From Mediterranea sp. An20 (GTDB taxonomy: Bacteria > Bacteroidota > Bacteroidia > Bacteroidales > Bacteroidaceae): a DNA stretch of 64,000 nt. The notes beneath the pieces are model-generated. The model had not been told where the DNA came from and did not search any database. It saw nothing but the letters and a program-made list of their open reading frames with translations. The position numbers were made by a program, and so were the translations under genes. The stretch is taken from contig NZ_NFJV01000011.1 of assembly GCF_002160055.1 (NCBI RefSeq), positions 62,001-126,000 of the forward strand, given 5' to 3'. This document shows positions 35,307-43,768 of the stretch, in pieces; positions within the stretch are counted from its first letter, which is position 1; each line of letters begins with the position of its first letter.

Positions 35307-36335
35307 ATGAAAAGACACTTGTCGATGCTGCTTCTTTGTGCATGGACTGTCAGTCTGCTGGTATCGTGCGGTAAAGGAAGGAAAGGACTGCTGACGTCCG
35401 TTTCGACGGGGCGTCCTTACGAGGTGCTGGTGGTAGCAGAAACAAACTTTTGGGACAGGCCGGCAGGCAAGGCGCTGTATCGGGTGCTCGATACTGATGT
35501 GCCGGGGCTGCCGCAGTCGGAGCGTTCTTTCCGCCTGATGCGTACGTCGCCTGATGGCTTTGATGCTACGTTGAGGCTGGTGCGAAACATAATCGTGGTG
35601 GAGGTAGATGCTGCAAAGTATTCGCAGGCAGCCTTCCGTTATGCAAAAGATGTGTATGCCTCCCCGCAGGTGATATTGACCTTGCAGGCACCGGACGAAG
35701 TTTCGTTGGCAGCATTCGTGGAGGCACACGGGGCTTCGCTGGTCCGCTTTCTTACGCAGGTGGAGATGAACCGTAGCATACGCGCTTTGTCGGAGGAGCA
35801 CAACATGTATGTATCTGCCGCAGTGCAACGTCTGTTCGGCGGTGATATCTGGTTGCCTGCCGAGCTGGTAGCTTCGAAGGAAGGAACCGGTTTCTTCTGG
35901 GCGGGTACCAATGCGGCGACAGACGACCGTAATTTTGTCATGTACAGCTATCCGTATGCAGGGGGCGAGGCACTGACAAAAGCTGGATTTGTCTGTAAGC
36001 GTGATTCGGTGATGAAAGTTAATATCCCCGGTGCGCGTCCCGGTATGTATATGGCTACCGATTCGCTGATGACCGATGTGCGTCTGTTGCAGTTGCGCGG
36101 CAGGCAAGTGATGGAGGTCCGTGGGCTATGGTATATGAAAGGAGACTTTATGGGTGGCCCTTTTGTGGCACATGTGTGGGTGGATGAAGCCCGTCGGCGT
36201 GTGGTGGTGGCTGAAGTCTTTGTCTATGCCCCCGGTCGGCTGAAACGCGACCTGATGCGTGGCATGGAGGCTTCGCTCTATACATGGCGGCTGTCCGGAG
36301 AAACAGAAAATGAAATAATTAACCATAAGGAATAG
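35307..36335 (+). CDS. DUF4837-type lipoprotein
   Basis: 342 residues. The signal MKRHLSMLLLCAWTVSLLVSCG has a lipobox Cys. The body starts STGRPYEVLVVAETNFWDRP and includes RFLTQVEMNRSIRALSEEHN and GLWYMKGDFMGGPFVAHVWV, which matches the DUF4837 family of Bacteroidetes. No function is known. The ATG at 35307 is downstream of the promoter box, and an upstream in-frame start at 35250 is not. pdxA follows after 5 bp. Confidence 0.85.
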   Translation: MKRHLSMLLLCAWTVSLLVSCGKGRKGLLTSVSTGRPYEVLVVAETNFWDRPAGKALYRVLDTDVPGLPQSERSFRLMRTSPDGFDATLRLVRNIIVVEVDAAKYSQAAFRYAKDVYASPQVILTLQAPDEVSLAAFVEAHGASLVRFLTQVEMNRSIRALSEEHNMYVSAAVQRLFGGDIWLPAELVASKEGTGFFWAGTNAATDDRNFVMYSYPYAGGEALTKAGFVCKRDSVMKVNIPGARPGMYMATDSLMTDVRLLQLRGRQVMEVRGLWYMKGDFMGGPFVAHVWVDEARRRVVVAEVFVYAPGRLKRDLMRGMEASLYTWRLSGETENEIINHKE

Positions 36336-36340
36336 AGAAA

Positions 36341-37438
36341 ATGGAAGAATATAAGATAAAAATTGGCATCACGCAGGGAGACATCAACGGCGTGGGTTAT
36401 GAAGTGATTCTGAAGACATTTGCCGAACCGATGATGCTGGAGTTGTGTACTCCCGTCATTTACGGCTCTCCTAAAGTGGCGGCCTATCACCGCAAGTCGC
36501 TCGATTTGCCTACTAATTTCAGTATCATTAATTCTGCTTCCGAAGCAGCCGACGGGCGCCTCAGTGTGGTGAACTGTACTGACGATGAAGTGAAGGTAGA
36601 GTTCGGCAAAGCCGATGTCGAAGCAGGAAAAGCAGCTCTCGGTGCGTTGGAGAAAGCCATGGAAGAGTATCAGAGCGGCCTGATTGATGCCATCGTGACG
36701 GCTCCTATCAACAAACATACCATTCATTCGGAACAGTTTAATTTTCCCGGACATACTGAGTACATCGAGCAGCGCTTGGGGGAAGGGCAGAAGGCGCTGA
36801 TGATTCTTATGAAAGGCGACTTCCGGGTAGCATTGGTGACAGGGCACATACCGGTCAGCCAGATAGCCCCGACTCTTACCAAAGAACTGATAGAAGAGAA
36901 ACTGGACATCTTCAACCGCTCGCTGAAGCAGGATTTTGGCATAAGTGCCCCTCGCATTGCTGTTTTCTCTCTTAATCCTCATGCCGGTGACGGCGGCTTG
37001 TTGGGGACGGAAGAAGAAAAAATCATTATTCCCGCTCTTAAAGAAATGGCAGCCAAGGGAGTATTATGTTATGGACCTTACCCGGCCGATGGCTTTATGG
37101 GGTCGGGCAATTTCAGACATTTCGATGGCATCCTGGCTATGTATCACGACCAAGGTCTGGCTCCGTTCAAGGCATTGGCCATGGATGAGGGGGTAAACTT
37201 TACGGCAGGACTCCCGGTGGTGCGAACCTCTCCCGCTCACGGAACAGCTTACGATATAGCCGGCAAAGGACTGGCTTCGGAGGATTCTTTCCGCCAGGCG
37301 GTTTATGTGGCCATTGATGTTTTCCGCAACCGTCAGCAGGAGAAAGAGGCACGTTCCAACCCCTTGCGTAAGCAGTATTATGAGAAACGTGACGACAGCG
37401 ACAAACTGAAACTCGATACGGTGGAAGAGGAGTTATAA
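36341..37438 (+). CDS. pdxA: 4-hydroxythreonine-4-phosphate dehydrogenase PdxA
   Basis: 365 residues. Seen are IGITQGDINGVGYEVILKTF (N-terminal G-D-NG motif), DAIVTAPINKHTIHSEQFNF (TAPxxK), PGHTEYIEQRLGE (metal His), SLNPHAGDGGLLGTEE and MYHDQGLAPFKALA. These are the full PdxA set. It acts in pyridoxal-5-phosphate synthesis, oxidising 4-phosphohydroxy-threonine. The sigma-54 activator starts 2 bp after its stop, so the two are co-transcribed. Confidence 0.96.
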   Translation: MEEYKIKIGITQGDINGVGYEVILKTFAEPMMLELCTPVIYGSPKVAAYHRKSLDLPTNFSIINSASEAADGRLSVVNCTDDEVKVEFGKADVEAGKAALGALEKAMEEYQSGLIDAIVTAPINKHTIHSEQFNFPGHTEYIEQRLGEGQKALMILMKGDFRVALVTGHIPVSQIAPTLTKELIEEKLDIFNRSLKQDFGISAPRIAVFSLNPHAGDGGLLGTEEEKIIIPALKEMAAKGVLCYGPYPADGFMGSGNFRHFDGILAMYHDQGLAPFKALAMDEGVNFTAGLPVVRTSPAHGTAYDIAGKGLASEDSFRQAVYVAIDVFRNRQQEKEARSNPLRKQYYEKRDDSDKLKLDTVEEEL

Positions 37439-37440
37439 AT

Positions 37441-38697
37441 ATGACAAAAGCTGAGATACAACAGGTCAAACTTCGTTTTGGCATCATCGGCAACAATGAA
37501 ACTCTGATGCGTGCCATTGACATAGCCATTCAGGTGGCACCTACGGATTTGTCTGTGCTGATTACCGGTGAAAGCGGGGTGGGTAAGGAAAGCTTTCCGC
37601 AGATTATCCACCAGTATAGTCGCCGCAAGCATGGGCAGTATATTGCTGTCAACTGTGGAGCCATCCCCGAGGGAACCATCGATTCTGAGTTGTTCGGTCA
37701 TGAGAAGGGTGCCTTTACGGGAGCTATCGGTGAACGTAAGGGATATTTCGGCGAAGCCAACGGAGGTACAATCTTTCTGGATGAGGTGGGCGAACTGCCT
37801 ATGCCTACACAGGCGCGCCTTCTGCGTGTGCTGGAAAGCGGGGAGTTTATCAAGGTGGGCTCTTCGAAGGTGGAAAAGACAGATGTCCGCATTGTGGCCG
37901 CTACCAATGTCAACCTGAGGCAGGCTATCGCCGATGGGCGTTTTCGGGAGGATTTATATTATCGCCTGAATACGGTACCTATACAGATACCTCCCTTACG
38001 TGAGCGGGGCGAGGACGTGGTGTTGCTTTTCCGAAAGTTTGCTTCTGACTTTGCAGAGAAATACCACATGCCTGCCATACAACTGACCGATGAGGCCAAG
38101 CAGATGCTGCTGACTTATTCGTGGCCAGGCAATGTGCGCCAGTTGAAGAATATCACGGAGCAGATTTCCATTATAGAAACCAACCGTGACATTACAGCTG
38201 CCATCCTGAAAAACTACCTGCCCGAGCAGGAAGCTGCCCGGAATCTGCCGGCCGTTGCAGGGAGGCATGAGAAAAGCTTTGAAAGCGAACGTGAGATACT
38301 TTATCAGGTATTGTTTGATATGCGTCAGGATGTGACTGAGTTGAAGAAGTTGGTGCATGAGATTATGACTGAACGCAATGCTGCCGGAACAGCCCCTATC
38401 GGTAATAAAGGGGAATATTACGCACCTGCGCATCCGGCAGTGGTGACTCCGGCTGTTGGGACTAACGTGCCGACTATCATCAGTCAGCCCGTGAAGCCGG
38501 TGACGCATTCGGTGAACCCGGATATTCAAGATACGGAGGAATATGTGGAAGAATCTTTGTCGCTGGACGATGTAGAGAAAGAAATGATACGTAAAGCACT
38601 TGAGAAGCATCATGGCAAGCGGAAAAGTGCTGCCCAGGATTTGAATATTTCAGAGCGCACTCTATATAGAAAAATAAAAGAATATGGTTTGGATTAA
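37441..38697 (+). CDS. Sigma-54-dependent transcriptional activator without sensor domain
   Basis: 418 residues. The AAA+ domain starts almost at once: LITGESGVGKESFPQIIH (Walker A), HEKGAFTGAIGERKGYF (GAFTGA sigma-54 contact loop), GGTIFLDEVGELPMPTQARL (Walker B) and FREDLYYRLNTVPIQIPPLR (sensor/arginine-finger region). A Fis-type helix-turn-helix ends the protein (RKSAAQDLNISERTLYRKIK). No receiver, PAS or GAF domain precedes the AAA+ core. It overlaps lptE by 14 bp and follows pdxA by 2 bp. Confidence 0.93.
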   Translation: MTKAEIQQVKLRFGIIGNNETLMRAIDIAIQVAPTDLSVLITGESGVGKESFPQIIHQYSRRKHGQYIAVNCGAIPEGTIDSELFGHEKGAFTGAIGERKGYFGEANGGTIFLDEVGELPMPTQARLLRVLESGEFIKVGSSKVEKTDVRIVAATNVNLRQAIADGRFREDLYYRLNTVPIQIPPLRERGEDVVLLFRKFASDFAEKYHMPAIQLTDEAKQMLLTYSWPGNVRQLKNITEQISIIETNRDITAAILKNYLPEQEAARNLPAVAGRHEKSFESEREILYQVLFDMRQDVTELKKLVHEIMTERNAAGTAPIGNKGEYYAPAHPAVVTPAVGTNVPTIISQPVKPVTHSVNPDIQDTEEYVEESLSLDDVEKEMIRKALEKHHGKRKSAAQDLNISERTLYRKIKEYGLD

Positions 38698-39214
38698 GAA
38701 AATACTATTGCCGGTTATCGCCTTATGCGCGTTGCCGTTTCTGGTAACTTCCTGCAAGGTTCAGATAGGATTGGCTCCTATCAGTTCTATTGACTATTCG
38801 AAGGTGAAGACTATTTCGATTGCCGAGTTCCAGAACCAGGCAGATTATGTCTATGCACCGCTGGCTATTGAATTCAATCAGCGTCTGAAGGATATGTTTA
38901 TCCAGCAGACACGCTTGAAACTGGTTAATTCGGGAGGTGACTTGGAGTTGAGCGGTGCCATTACCGGTTACAATCAGTACAACCAGGGTGTGGATGCCAG
39001 CGGTTATTCTTCGGAAGTGAAGCTGACCCTGACCGTAAGCGTGACTTATGTCAATAATACCAATCATGAGGAGGATTTTGATAATCAACAGTTCTCAGCC
39101 TTTCAGACGTACGAATCCACTCAGCTGCTGACGGCCGTGCAAGATGAACTGATTACTCTGATGGTGAGAGATATAACAGAACAGATTTTTAACTCGACGG
39201 TAGCAAACTGGTAA
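38684..39214 (+). CDS. lptE: LPS-assembly lipoprotein LptE
   Basis: 176 residues. A signal with lipobox (LLPVIALCALPFLVTSCKVQ) is followed by PISSIDYSKVKTISIAEFQN, QTRLKLVNSGGDLELSGAIT and VSVTYVNNTNHEEDFDNQQF. This is the LptE pattern of Bacteroidetes. LptE plugs the LptD barrel in the outer membrane. It is translationally linked to the sigma-54 activator by overlap, which may couple envelope assembly with that regulator. LptC is encoded at 21562-22284. Confidence 0.88.
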   Translation: MVWIKKILLPVIALCALPFLVTSCKVQIGLAPISSIDYSKVKTISIAEFQNQADYVYAPLAIEFNQRLKDMFIQQTRLKLVNSGGDLELSGAITGYNQYNQGVDASGYSSEVKLTLTVSVTYVNNTNHEEDFDNQQFSAFQTYESTQLLTAVQDELITLMVRDITEQIFNSTVANW

Positions 39215-39219
39215 TTGGG

Positions 39220-39984
39220 ATGATGACTTCCGCACTTTTGCAACAATGGATAGAACATCCTGAGTTATTGGACGGTAATTCGCTGGAGGAACTTCGCAGA
39301 TTAGTGGACCGTTTTCCGTATTTCCAGTCTGCCCGTTTGCTTTATCTGAGAAATCTTTCGCTACTGAATGATGGAGGTTTGGGTGAAGAACTGCGACGGA
39401 CCGCTCCGTTTGTAGCCGACCGCCGCGTGTTATTCCATCTCATCAAAGGTTATCCTGTCGTTGACAGTACAAGGCTTTCTGTATCGGTAGAGGAAGAGCC
39501 AAGTATGGACCGGACCTTGTCGTTGATTGACGATTTCCTGGCTCAGGCACCGGAGGAGGCGACGGCAGAACAGTCTGTAGGGTTGGATTATGCAATGGAC
39601 TATACGTCTTTTTTACTTCAGGAAAATGAGTCGGCAGATCGGGAGGAAGAGGCAAATACCGTGCCGCCATTGCGTGGGCAGGATTTGATTGACGGTTTTA
39701 TCCGTGAGCAAGAATCGGCCAGGACAGAACAGCCGCAAGTGCCTCTGCCTGATGAACCGTTGCCGGAAAGGTCGGCTTCTGGTCCCGATTTGGCAGGTGA
39801 AAATGAACTTGATGAAAGTTGTTTTACGGAAACTTTGGCCAAAATCTACATTAAACAGCACCGATATGAGAAGGCGTTGGAAATTATTAAAAAGTTAAGC
39901 TTGAAATATCCAAAAAAAAATGCTTACTTTGCAGACCAAATCCGATTTCTGGAAAAATTGATTATTAACGCTAATTCAAAATAA
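39220..39984 (+). CDS. Hypothetical protein with C-terminal TPR motif
   Basis: 254 residues. The N-terminal part is helical (QWIEHPELLDGNSLEELRRL, PYFQSARLLYLRNLSLLND). The middle is acidic and probably flexible (EENESADREEEANTVP-like). The C-terminus has one TPR-like pair (LAKIYIKQHRYEKALEIIKK, KYPKKNAYFADQIRFLEKLI). There is no signal peptide, so it is likely cytoplasmic. It sits between lptE and secG, a placement I associate with Bacteroides, suggesting a role linked to secretion, which is inference. Confidence 0.75.
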   Translation: MMTSALLQQWIEHPELLDGNSLEELRRLVDRFPYFQSARLLYLRNLSLLNDGGLGEELRRTAPFVADRRVLFHLIKGYPVVDSTRLSVSVEEEPSMDRTLSLIDDFLAQAPEEATAEQSVGLDYAMDYTSFLLQENESADREEEANTVPPLRGQDLIDGFIREQESARTEQPQVPLPDEPLPERSASGPDLAGENELDESCFTETLAKIYIKQHRYEKALEIIKKLSLKYPKKNAYFADQIRFLEKLIINANSK

Positions 39985-39989
39985 CAAAA

Positions 39990-40352
39990 ATGTACTACTT
40001 ATTAGTTATCTTTATGGTGATAGCAGCTTTGCTGATGTGTTTTATTGTGCTGATACAAAACTCTAAGGGGGGTGGTTTGGCTTCGAGCTTTTCTTCATCC
40101 AATCAGATTATGGGTGTGCGCAAAACCACGGATTTTCTGGAGAAGACAACCTGGACGCTGGCCGCTGCTATGGTAGTGATTAGTATTGCTTCGGCCTATG
40201 TATTGCCTACCAGTACGGGAAAGAGCGATGTAATTCTGGAACAGGCTCAGAAGGAAGAAAGCACCAACCCGTATAACTTGCCTATGGGCACGAATGCACC
40301 GCAGACTGAAGCACCGGCAGAGAATGCCGCACCGGCCGATACTGCCAAATAA
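39990..40352 (+). CDS. secG: Protein translocase subunit SecG
   Basis: 120 residues. Two membrane helices flank the conserved SecG loop: LLVIFMVIAALLMCFIVLIQ, then NSKGGGLASSFSSSNQIMGV and RKTTDFLEKTTW, then WTLAAAMVVISIASAYVLP. A Pro/Ala-rich C-terminal tail (TEAPAENAAPADTAK) is common in Bacteroidetes SecG. It belongs to the SecYEG channel. It is the last gene of the pdxA-secG operon, which ends at the terminator 40398-40433. Confidence 0.93.
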   Translation: MYYLLVIFMVIAALLMCFIVLIQNSKGGGLASSFSSSNQIMGVRKTTDFLEKTTWTLAAAMVVISIASAYVLPTSTGKSDVILEQAQKEESTNPYNLPMGTNAPQTEAPAENAAPADTAK

Positions 40353-40397
40353 TAAAGGGTGTGTCGTCCTTCGTTATTTTTATAAAAATTGAAAGGG

Positions 40398-40433
40398 AGG
40401 GTTGATGGCCGCCAACGGCATCAACCCTTTTTT
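40398..40433 (+). terminator. Rho-independent terminator after secG
   Basis: The stem AGGGTTGATG / CATCAACCCT with an 11-nt loop is followed by TTTTT. Confidence 0.85.
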
Positions 40434-40467
40434 GCATGCTGAATAATAAAACACTTATACTTTTACA

Positions 40468-41859
40468 ATGACTGAACAATTGATACGTAAGTTGAATGAT
40501 TCCAAAGCTGTCCGTTGGGGGGCGTTGGGCATTGTTGCCTTTACCATGATGGCAGCTTATTATGTGAATGATGTTATGGCACCTTTGAAGTCGATGTTGG
40601 AAACAGACTTGAGGTGGTCGAGTTCTGATTTTGGTTTCTATACCGGTGGATACAGTTTCCTGAATGTGTTTTTCCTGATGCTGATATGGGGAGGACTGAT
40701 TCTGGACCGTTTCGGCATTCGCTTTACCGGAAAGCTGGCTACTGTTCTGATGGTAGGCGGCACGGCATTGGAATATTATGCCATGACTACCTTGGCCGGT
40801 GCCGATGCGGAAATGTTTGGCTGCCGGGAGTTGTTCGGCTATAAAATAGGTGTCTTTATGGCCTTTGCCGGCTATTCCATTTTCGGTGTGGGTGCCGAGG
40901 TGGCCGGTATTACGGTGACGAAAATCATAGCCAAATGGTTTCAGGGTAAAGAGTTGGCAACAGCCATGGGAGTACAGGTGGCATTGGCGCGTATTGGCTC
41001 GCAAGCTGGTTATGCGGTAGCAATACCCTTGGCCCGTGCCTATAACATCACGACACCTGTACTGTTGGGCTTGATTCTGCTTATCGGCGGGTTGGTGGCA
41101 TTTTTCGTTTTTGCCGTAATGGACCGCAAACTCGACAGGCAGATGGAAGCAGCCAAAATGGAATCGGGTGCGGAAGGGGAGAGCGAGAAATTCTCTTTCA
41201 AGGATGTAAAGAACGTGTTGTGCAATCCCGGATTCTGGCTGATAGCCTTGTTGTGTGTACTGTTCTATTCGTGTGTGTTCCCTTTCCAAAAGTTTGCTTC
41301 GGAGTTTATGATATTGAAATATGGCATTGATGAGAGCGTGGCTGGCACGTTTGCCGGATTGCCTGCGTTGGGTGCCTTGATTCTTACTCCGATATTCGGT
41401 GGTTACATCGACAAGCGTGGCAAGGCAGCGTCTATTATGGCGTTGGGTTCGGCCATGCTGATAGGTGTGCATTTCATCTATGCCATTCCGGGCATCCATT
41501 ATTGGCTGGTAGCTATTGTGCTGATGATTATTCTGGGCATTGCCTTTTCGCTGGTGCCGTCGGCTATGTGGCCGGCTGTGGCCAAGATTTTTCCTGTCAG
41601 CCAGTTGGGTACGGCGTATGCCATGATATTCTTTATTCAAAATATCGGTTTATGGGGCATCCCGACCCTGATAGGCAAGGTGCTTGATGTCTATTGCATT
41701 GTAGGGCAGGACGAGAGCGGAACCACTCTGTATGATTATACACTTCCGATGTGTATTTTCACCGGCATTGCCTGCCTGTCGCTGGTGGTGGCTGTTCTGT
41801 TGAAGCGGGCAGACCGGAAATACGGTTATCATTTGGAAGAACCTAATATTCGCGGCTAA
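40468..41859 (+). CDS. Major facilitator superfamily transporter
   Basis: 463 residues with about 12 membrane helices, for example VRWGALGIVAFTMMAAYYVN, GKLATVLMVGGTALEYYAMT and YWLVAIVLMIILGIAFSLVP. MFS loop motifs appear as GLILDRFGIRFTGK and GGYIDKRGKAASIM. The second half contains VPSAMWPAVAKIFPVSQLGT, which resembles anion:cation or nitrate/oxalate-type MFS carriers. Substrate is unknown. The PqqD-like gene follows on the same strand after 21 bp. Confidence 0.9.
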   Translation: MTEQLIRKLNDSKAVRWGALGIVAFTMMAAYYVNDVMAPLKSMLETDLRWSSSDFGFYTGGYSFLNVFFLMLIWGGLILDRFGIRFTGKLATVLMVGGTALEYYAMTTLAGADAEMFGCRELFGYKIGVFMAFAGYSIFGVGAEVAGITVTKIIAKWFQGKELATAMGVQVALARIGSQAGYAVAIPLARAYNITTPVLLGLILLIGGLVAFFVFAVMDRKLDRQMEAAKMESGAEGESEKFSFKDVKNVLCNPGFWLIALLCVLFYSCVFPFQKFASEFMILKYGIDESVAGTFAGLPALGALILTPIFGGYIDKRGKAASIMALGSAMLIGVHFIYAIPGIHYWLVAIVLMIILGIAFSLVPSAMWPAVAKIFPVSQLGTAYAMIFFIQNIGLWGIPTLIGKVLDVYCIVGQDESGTTLYDYTLPMCIFTGIACLSLVVAVLLKRADRKYGYHLEEPNIRG

Positions 41860-41880
41860 TATTTCGGAGGGGCAGAAGGC

Positions 41881-42225
41881 ATGAAGAAGAAGGTCAAGTT
41901 CAATCTGCTGGATACGGTTCCTGTACGTAGTGAGCGTATTACCACGGAGTGGGAAGGGGACTGTGCTGTTCTGGCATATCCCCGTTTCCGGTTGGCATGG
42001 ATGAGACGTTTTTTTCTGCCCAAAACGATGTCGCCTTATATTCACGTCCGTTTGGAGGAACATGGGACAGCTGTATGGAATCTGATAGACGGGCAACGTA
42101 CGGTTCGTGAAATCATAGAGCAGTTGGCTTCTCATTTTGAAGGAGAAGGGGATTATGCCTCTCGTGTCACAGCCTACCTGATGCAAATGAGGAAAGACGG
42201 TTTCATCCGTTTGTGTGTCAGATGA
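41881..42225 (+). CDS. PqqD-family (RRE-like) protein
   Basis: 114 residues. The C-terminal half HVRLEEHGTAVWNLIDGQRT, VREIIEQLASHFEGEGD and VTAYLMQMRKDGFIRL is the PqqD winged-helix fold, which binds leader peptides in RiPP maturation. The N-terminal 45 residues (LLDTVPVRSERITTEW, YPRFRLAWMRRFFLPK) are not typical of PqqD. It is next to an MFS gene and not in the peptide cluster at 50-64 kb, so a link to that cluster is only a possibility. Confidence 0.75.
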   Translation: MKKKVKFNLLDTVPVRSERITTEWEGDCAVLAYPRFRLAWMRRFFLPKTMSPYIHVRLEEHGTAVWNLIDGQRTVREIIEQLASHFEGEGDYASRVTAYLMQMRKDGFIRLCVR

Positions 42226-42363
42226 TTTTCATGGTGATGGGCAATGGGGAGTGAAGGCCGGTGATATTCATGCAGAGCGACTTTTTCTTCCCAACAGGGA
42301 ATAAGTGACGTTGCCTGTATCGTATTTTTCTGATAAGCAGATAAATGCTTCTTATAGATAACG

Positions 42364-42430
42364 GGTGGACTTCTAATACTTGGGCAGTCCGCCCGTTATT
42401 GGTTAGCAGTTTGCTTCTTATAGGTTGGAG
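42364..42430 (+). repeat. 22-bp tandem repeat array G (3 units)
   Basis: Units at 42364-42386 (23 bp), 42387-42408 and 42409-42430 (22 bp each), for example TTTGCTTCTTATAGGTTGG. It lies in the convergent gap 42226-42613, which otherwise holds only the hairpin at 42521-42566. Confidence 0.7.
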
Positions 42431-42520
42431 GTTTGTCCTGAAGGGGGGCGGGCGTAATCGTCATTCCAGGTTCTTTTGTTGCCAAACAGCCGGACTTTTT
42501 TATGCTGTGAATATATGCTG

Positions 42521-42566
42521 AGAGCCGACAGCAAACCAAGAGTACTTGTGGTCTGCTGCCGGCTCT
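42521..42566. terminator. Long hairpin between convergent genes
   Basis: AGAGCCGACAGCAAACCA pairs with TGGTCTGCTGCCGGCTCT with two mismatches around a 10-nt loop. There is no clean T-run on either side, so it may stabilise or stop transcripts from both directions. Confidence 0.55.
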
Positions 42567-42613
42567 TCTTGTACTGTTATGAATAGGCTCTCTGCGGTGG
42601 CAGTGCCTTTTTC

Positions 42614-43705
42614 CTACTGTTCTCTGTCCACTTTGATAAGTCCACCCGTGGCAGTGTCAAATAGCACTTTGGTAGTGGAGTTTTTGTTAAACAGCACCGG
42701 AGCCAAATATTCCCGTGTGCCGAATTGCGTGACGGGAAGTTCGGTTTCCGTCAGCGTGCGGTTGCCTTGCATCAGCACGATACGGGCCCGTCCCGGTACA
42801 TTGTATGCCACTCCTTCCAATTCCTTCTTTTTGTCCTCTTCTGTAGCTGCTGGGATGGCAGGTGTCTGCAGGTTGGTGATACTGAGGTAATAGGGTTCAC
42901 CCGCCAGGTCGTCTTTGTCCAGCAGGCCTAACTTCTGAGAAAAGCGGAATACGACTCTGTCTTTCATCTCTTCGGGTGTGATGCGGAGACGTATTGTTTG
43001 CGTGTCTTTTTCAGCCTTTCCTTTAAACATTTCCGTTAATACTTCATCCTGTAGTTGCAGGTTGTCGAGCATGAGTTTCAGCTGGTTTCCGTCCTGTGGG
43101 GGTGTATCAGTTTCTCCACGCAGCAAGGCATTGCGGCTTTCGCGTATGTTGTAGATTTCTTTGGCCACCAGTTCTGCCATCTTGGCGGTGGAACTGGCCA
43201 TCAGAATATCTTCTGTCAGGAATTGGCTTGGGTCGGGTTGTGATTTCTTGCGCGTATTGGCCTCCGTGTCGGGTCGGGTTGTTTTACGTCCGCTGAAAGG
43301 CATGTTGATAGAGTAGACAATGCCGTCTTCGGTCAGTTCCATGAGGGGAGCTACGGTTTTGTCTTTCAGTTTGACAAAATAGACATTCTCCCTGTCGGGT
43401 ATGCCTACGGTGTTCATCTGGATATTGTCCAATGTCCAGTGGGTTTCCGGTTCGCCTGAAACGTTGTTCAGTTGCAGGTAGCGGGATGCGTACTGGCAGA
43501 AGCGTCCGGGTGTATAGCTGTGTTTCGTGATTTGCAGAGATATTTCTATTTCTGTTTTTGGCAGCATATAGGTTACACCGTAGTCTTTGCCCCGCATTAC
43601 GCCTGCGGTGACTTCTGTCTGTGCGGCAGCGTTTAATGAGGTCAGTAGGAGAAGGGTAGCCATCAGCCTTTGGGGCTTGCTTATCATTGTCATTGTTTTT
43701 TTCAT
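42614..43705 (-). CDS. DUF4831 family secreted protein
   Basis: 363 residues. The signal peptide is LMATLLLLTSLNAAAQ. The body begins TEVTAGVMRGKDYGVTYMLP and includes KHSYTPGRFCQYASRYLQLN, EDILMASSTAKMAELVAKEI and YNIRESRNALLRGETDTPP, the DUF4831 pattern. No function is known; it is probably periplasmic. Start alternatives are 43705 and 43663, and both retain the signal. It lies downstream of the lactonase-type gene on the same strand. Confidence 0.88.
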   Translation of the reverse strand: MKKTMTMISKPQRLMATLLLLTSLNAAAQTEVTAGVMRGKDYGVTYMLPKTEIEISLQITKHSYTPGRFCQYASRYLQLNNVSGEPETHWTLDNIQMNTVGIPDRENVYFVKLKDKTVAPLMELTEDGIVYSINMPFSGRKTTRPDTEANTRKKSQPDPSQFLTEDILMASSTAKMAELVAKEIYNIRESRNALLRGETDTPPQDGNQLKLMLDNLQLQDEVLTEMFKGKAEKDTQTIRLRITPEEMKDRVVFRFSQKLGLLDKDDLAGEPYYLSITNLQTPAIPAATEEDKKKELEGVAYNVPGRARIVLMQGNRTLTETELPVTQFGTREYLAPVLFNKNSTTKVLFDTATGGLIKVDREQ

Positions 43706-43768
43706 AATACTTCTATCTTAGCTAAGCAGAACAAAGTTAATCAACTTCTTCTATATGAGGAAGTCTGT

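Noticed and set aside
34572..36107. 511-codon open frame on the minus strand
   Set aside because: It crosses rlmN, a gap and the DUF4837 gene antisense; no protein family was seen.
40282..41640. 452-codon open frame on the minus strand
   Set aside because: It covers the secG terminator and the MFS gene antisense and has no membrane or domain pattern.
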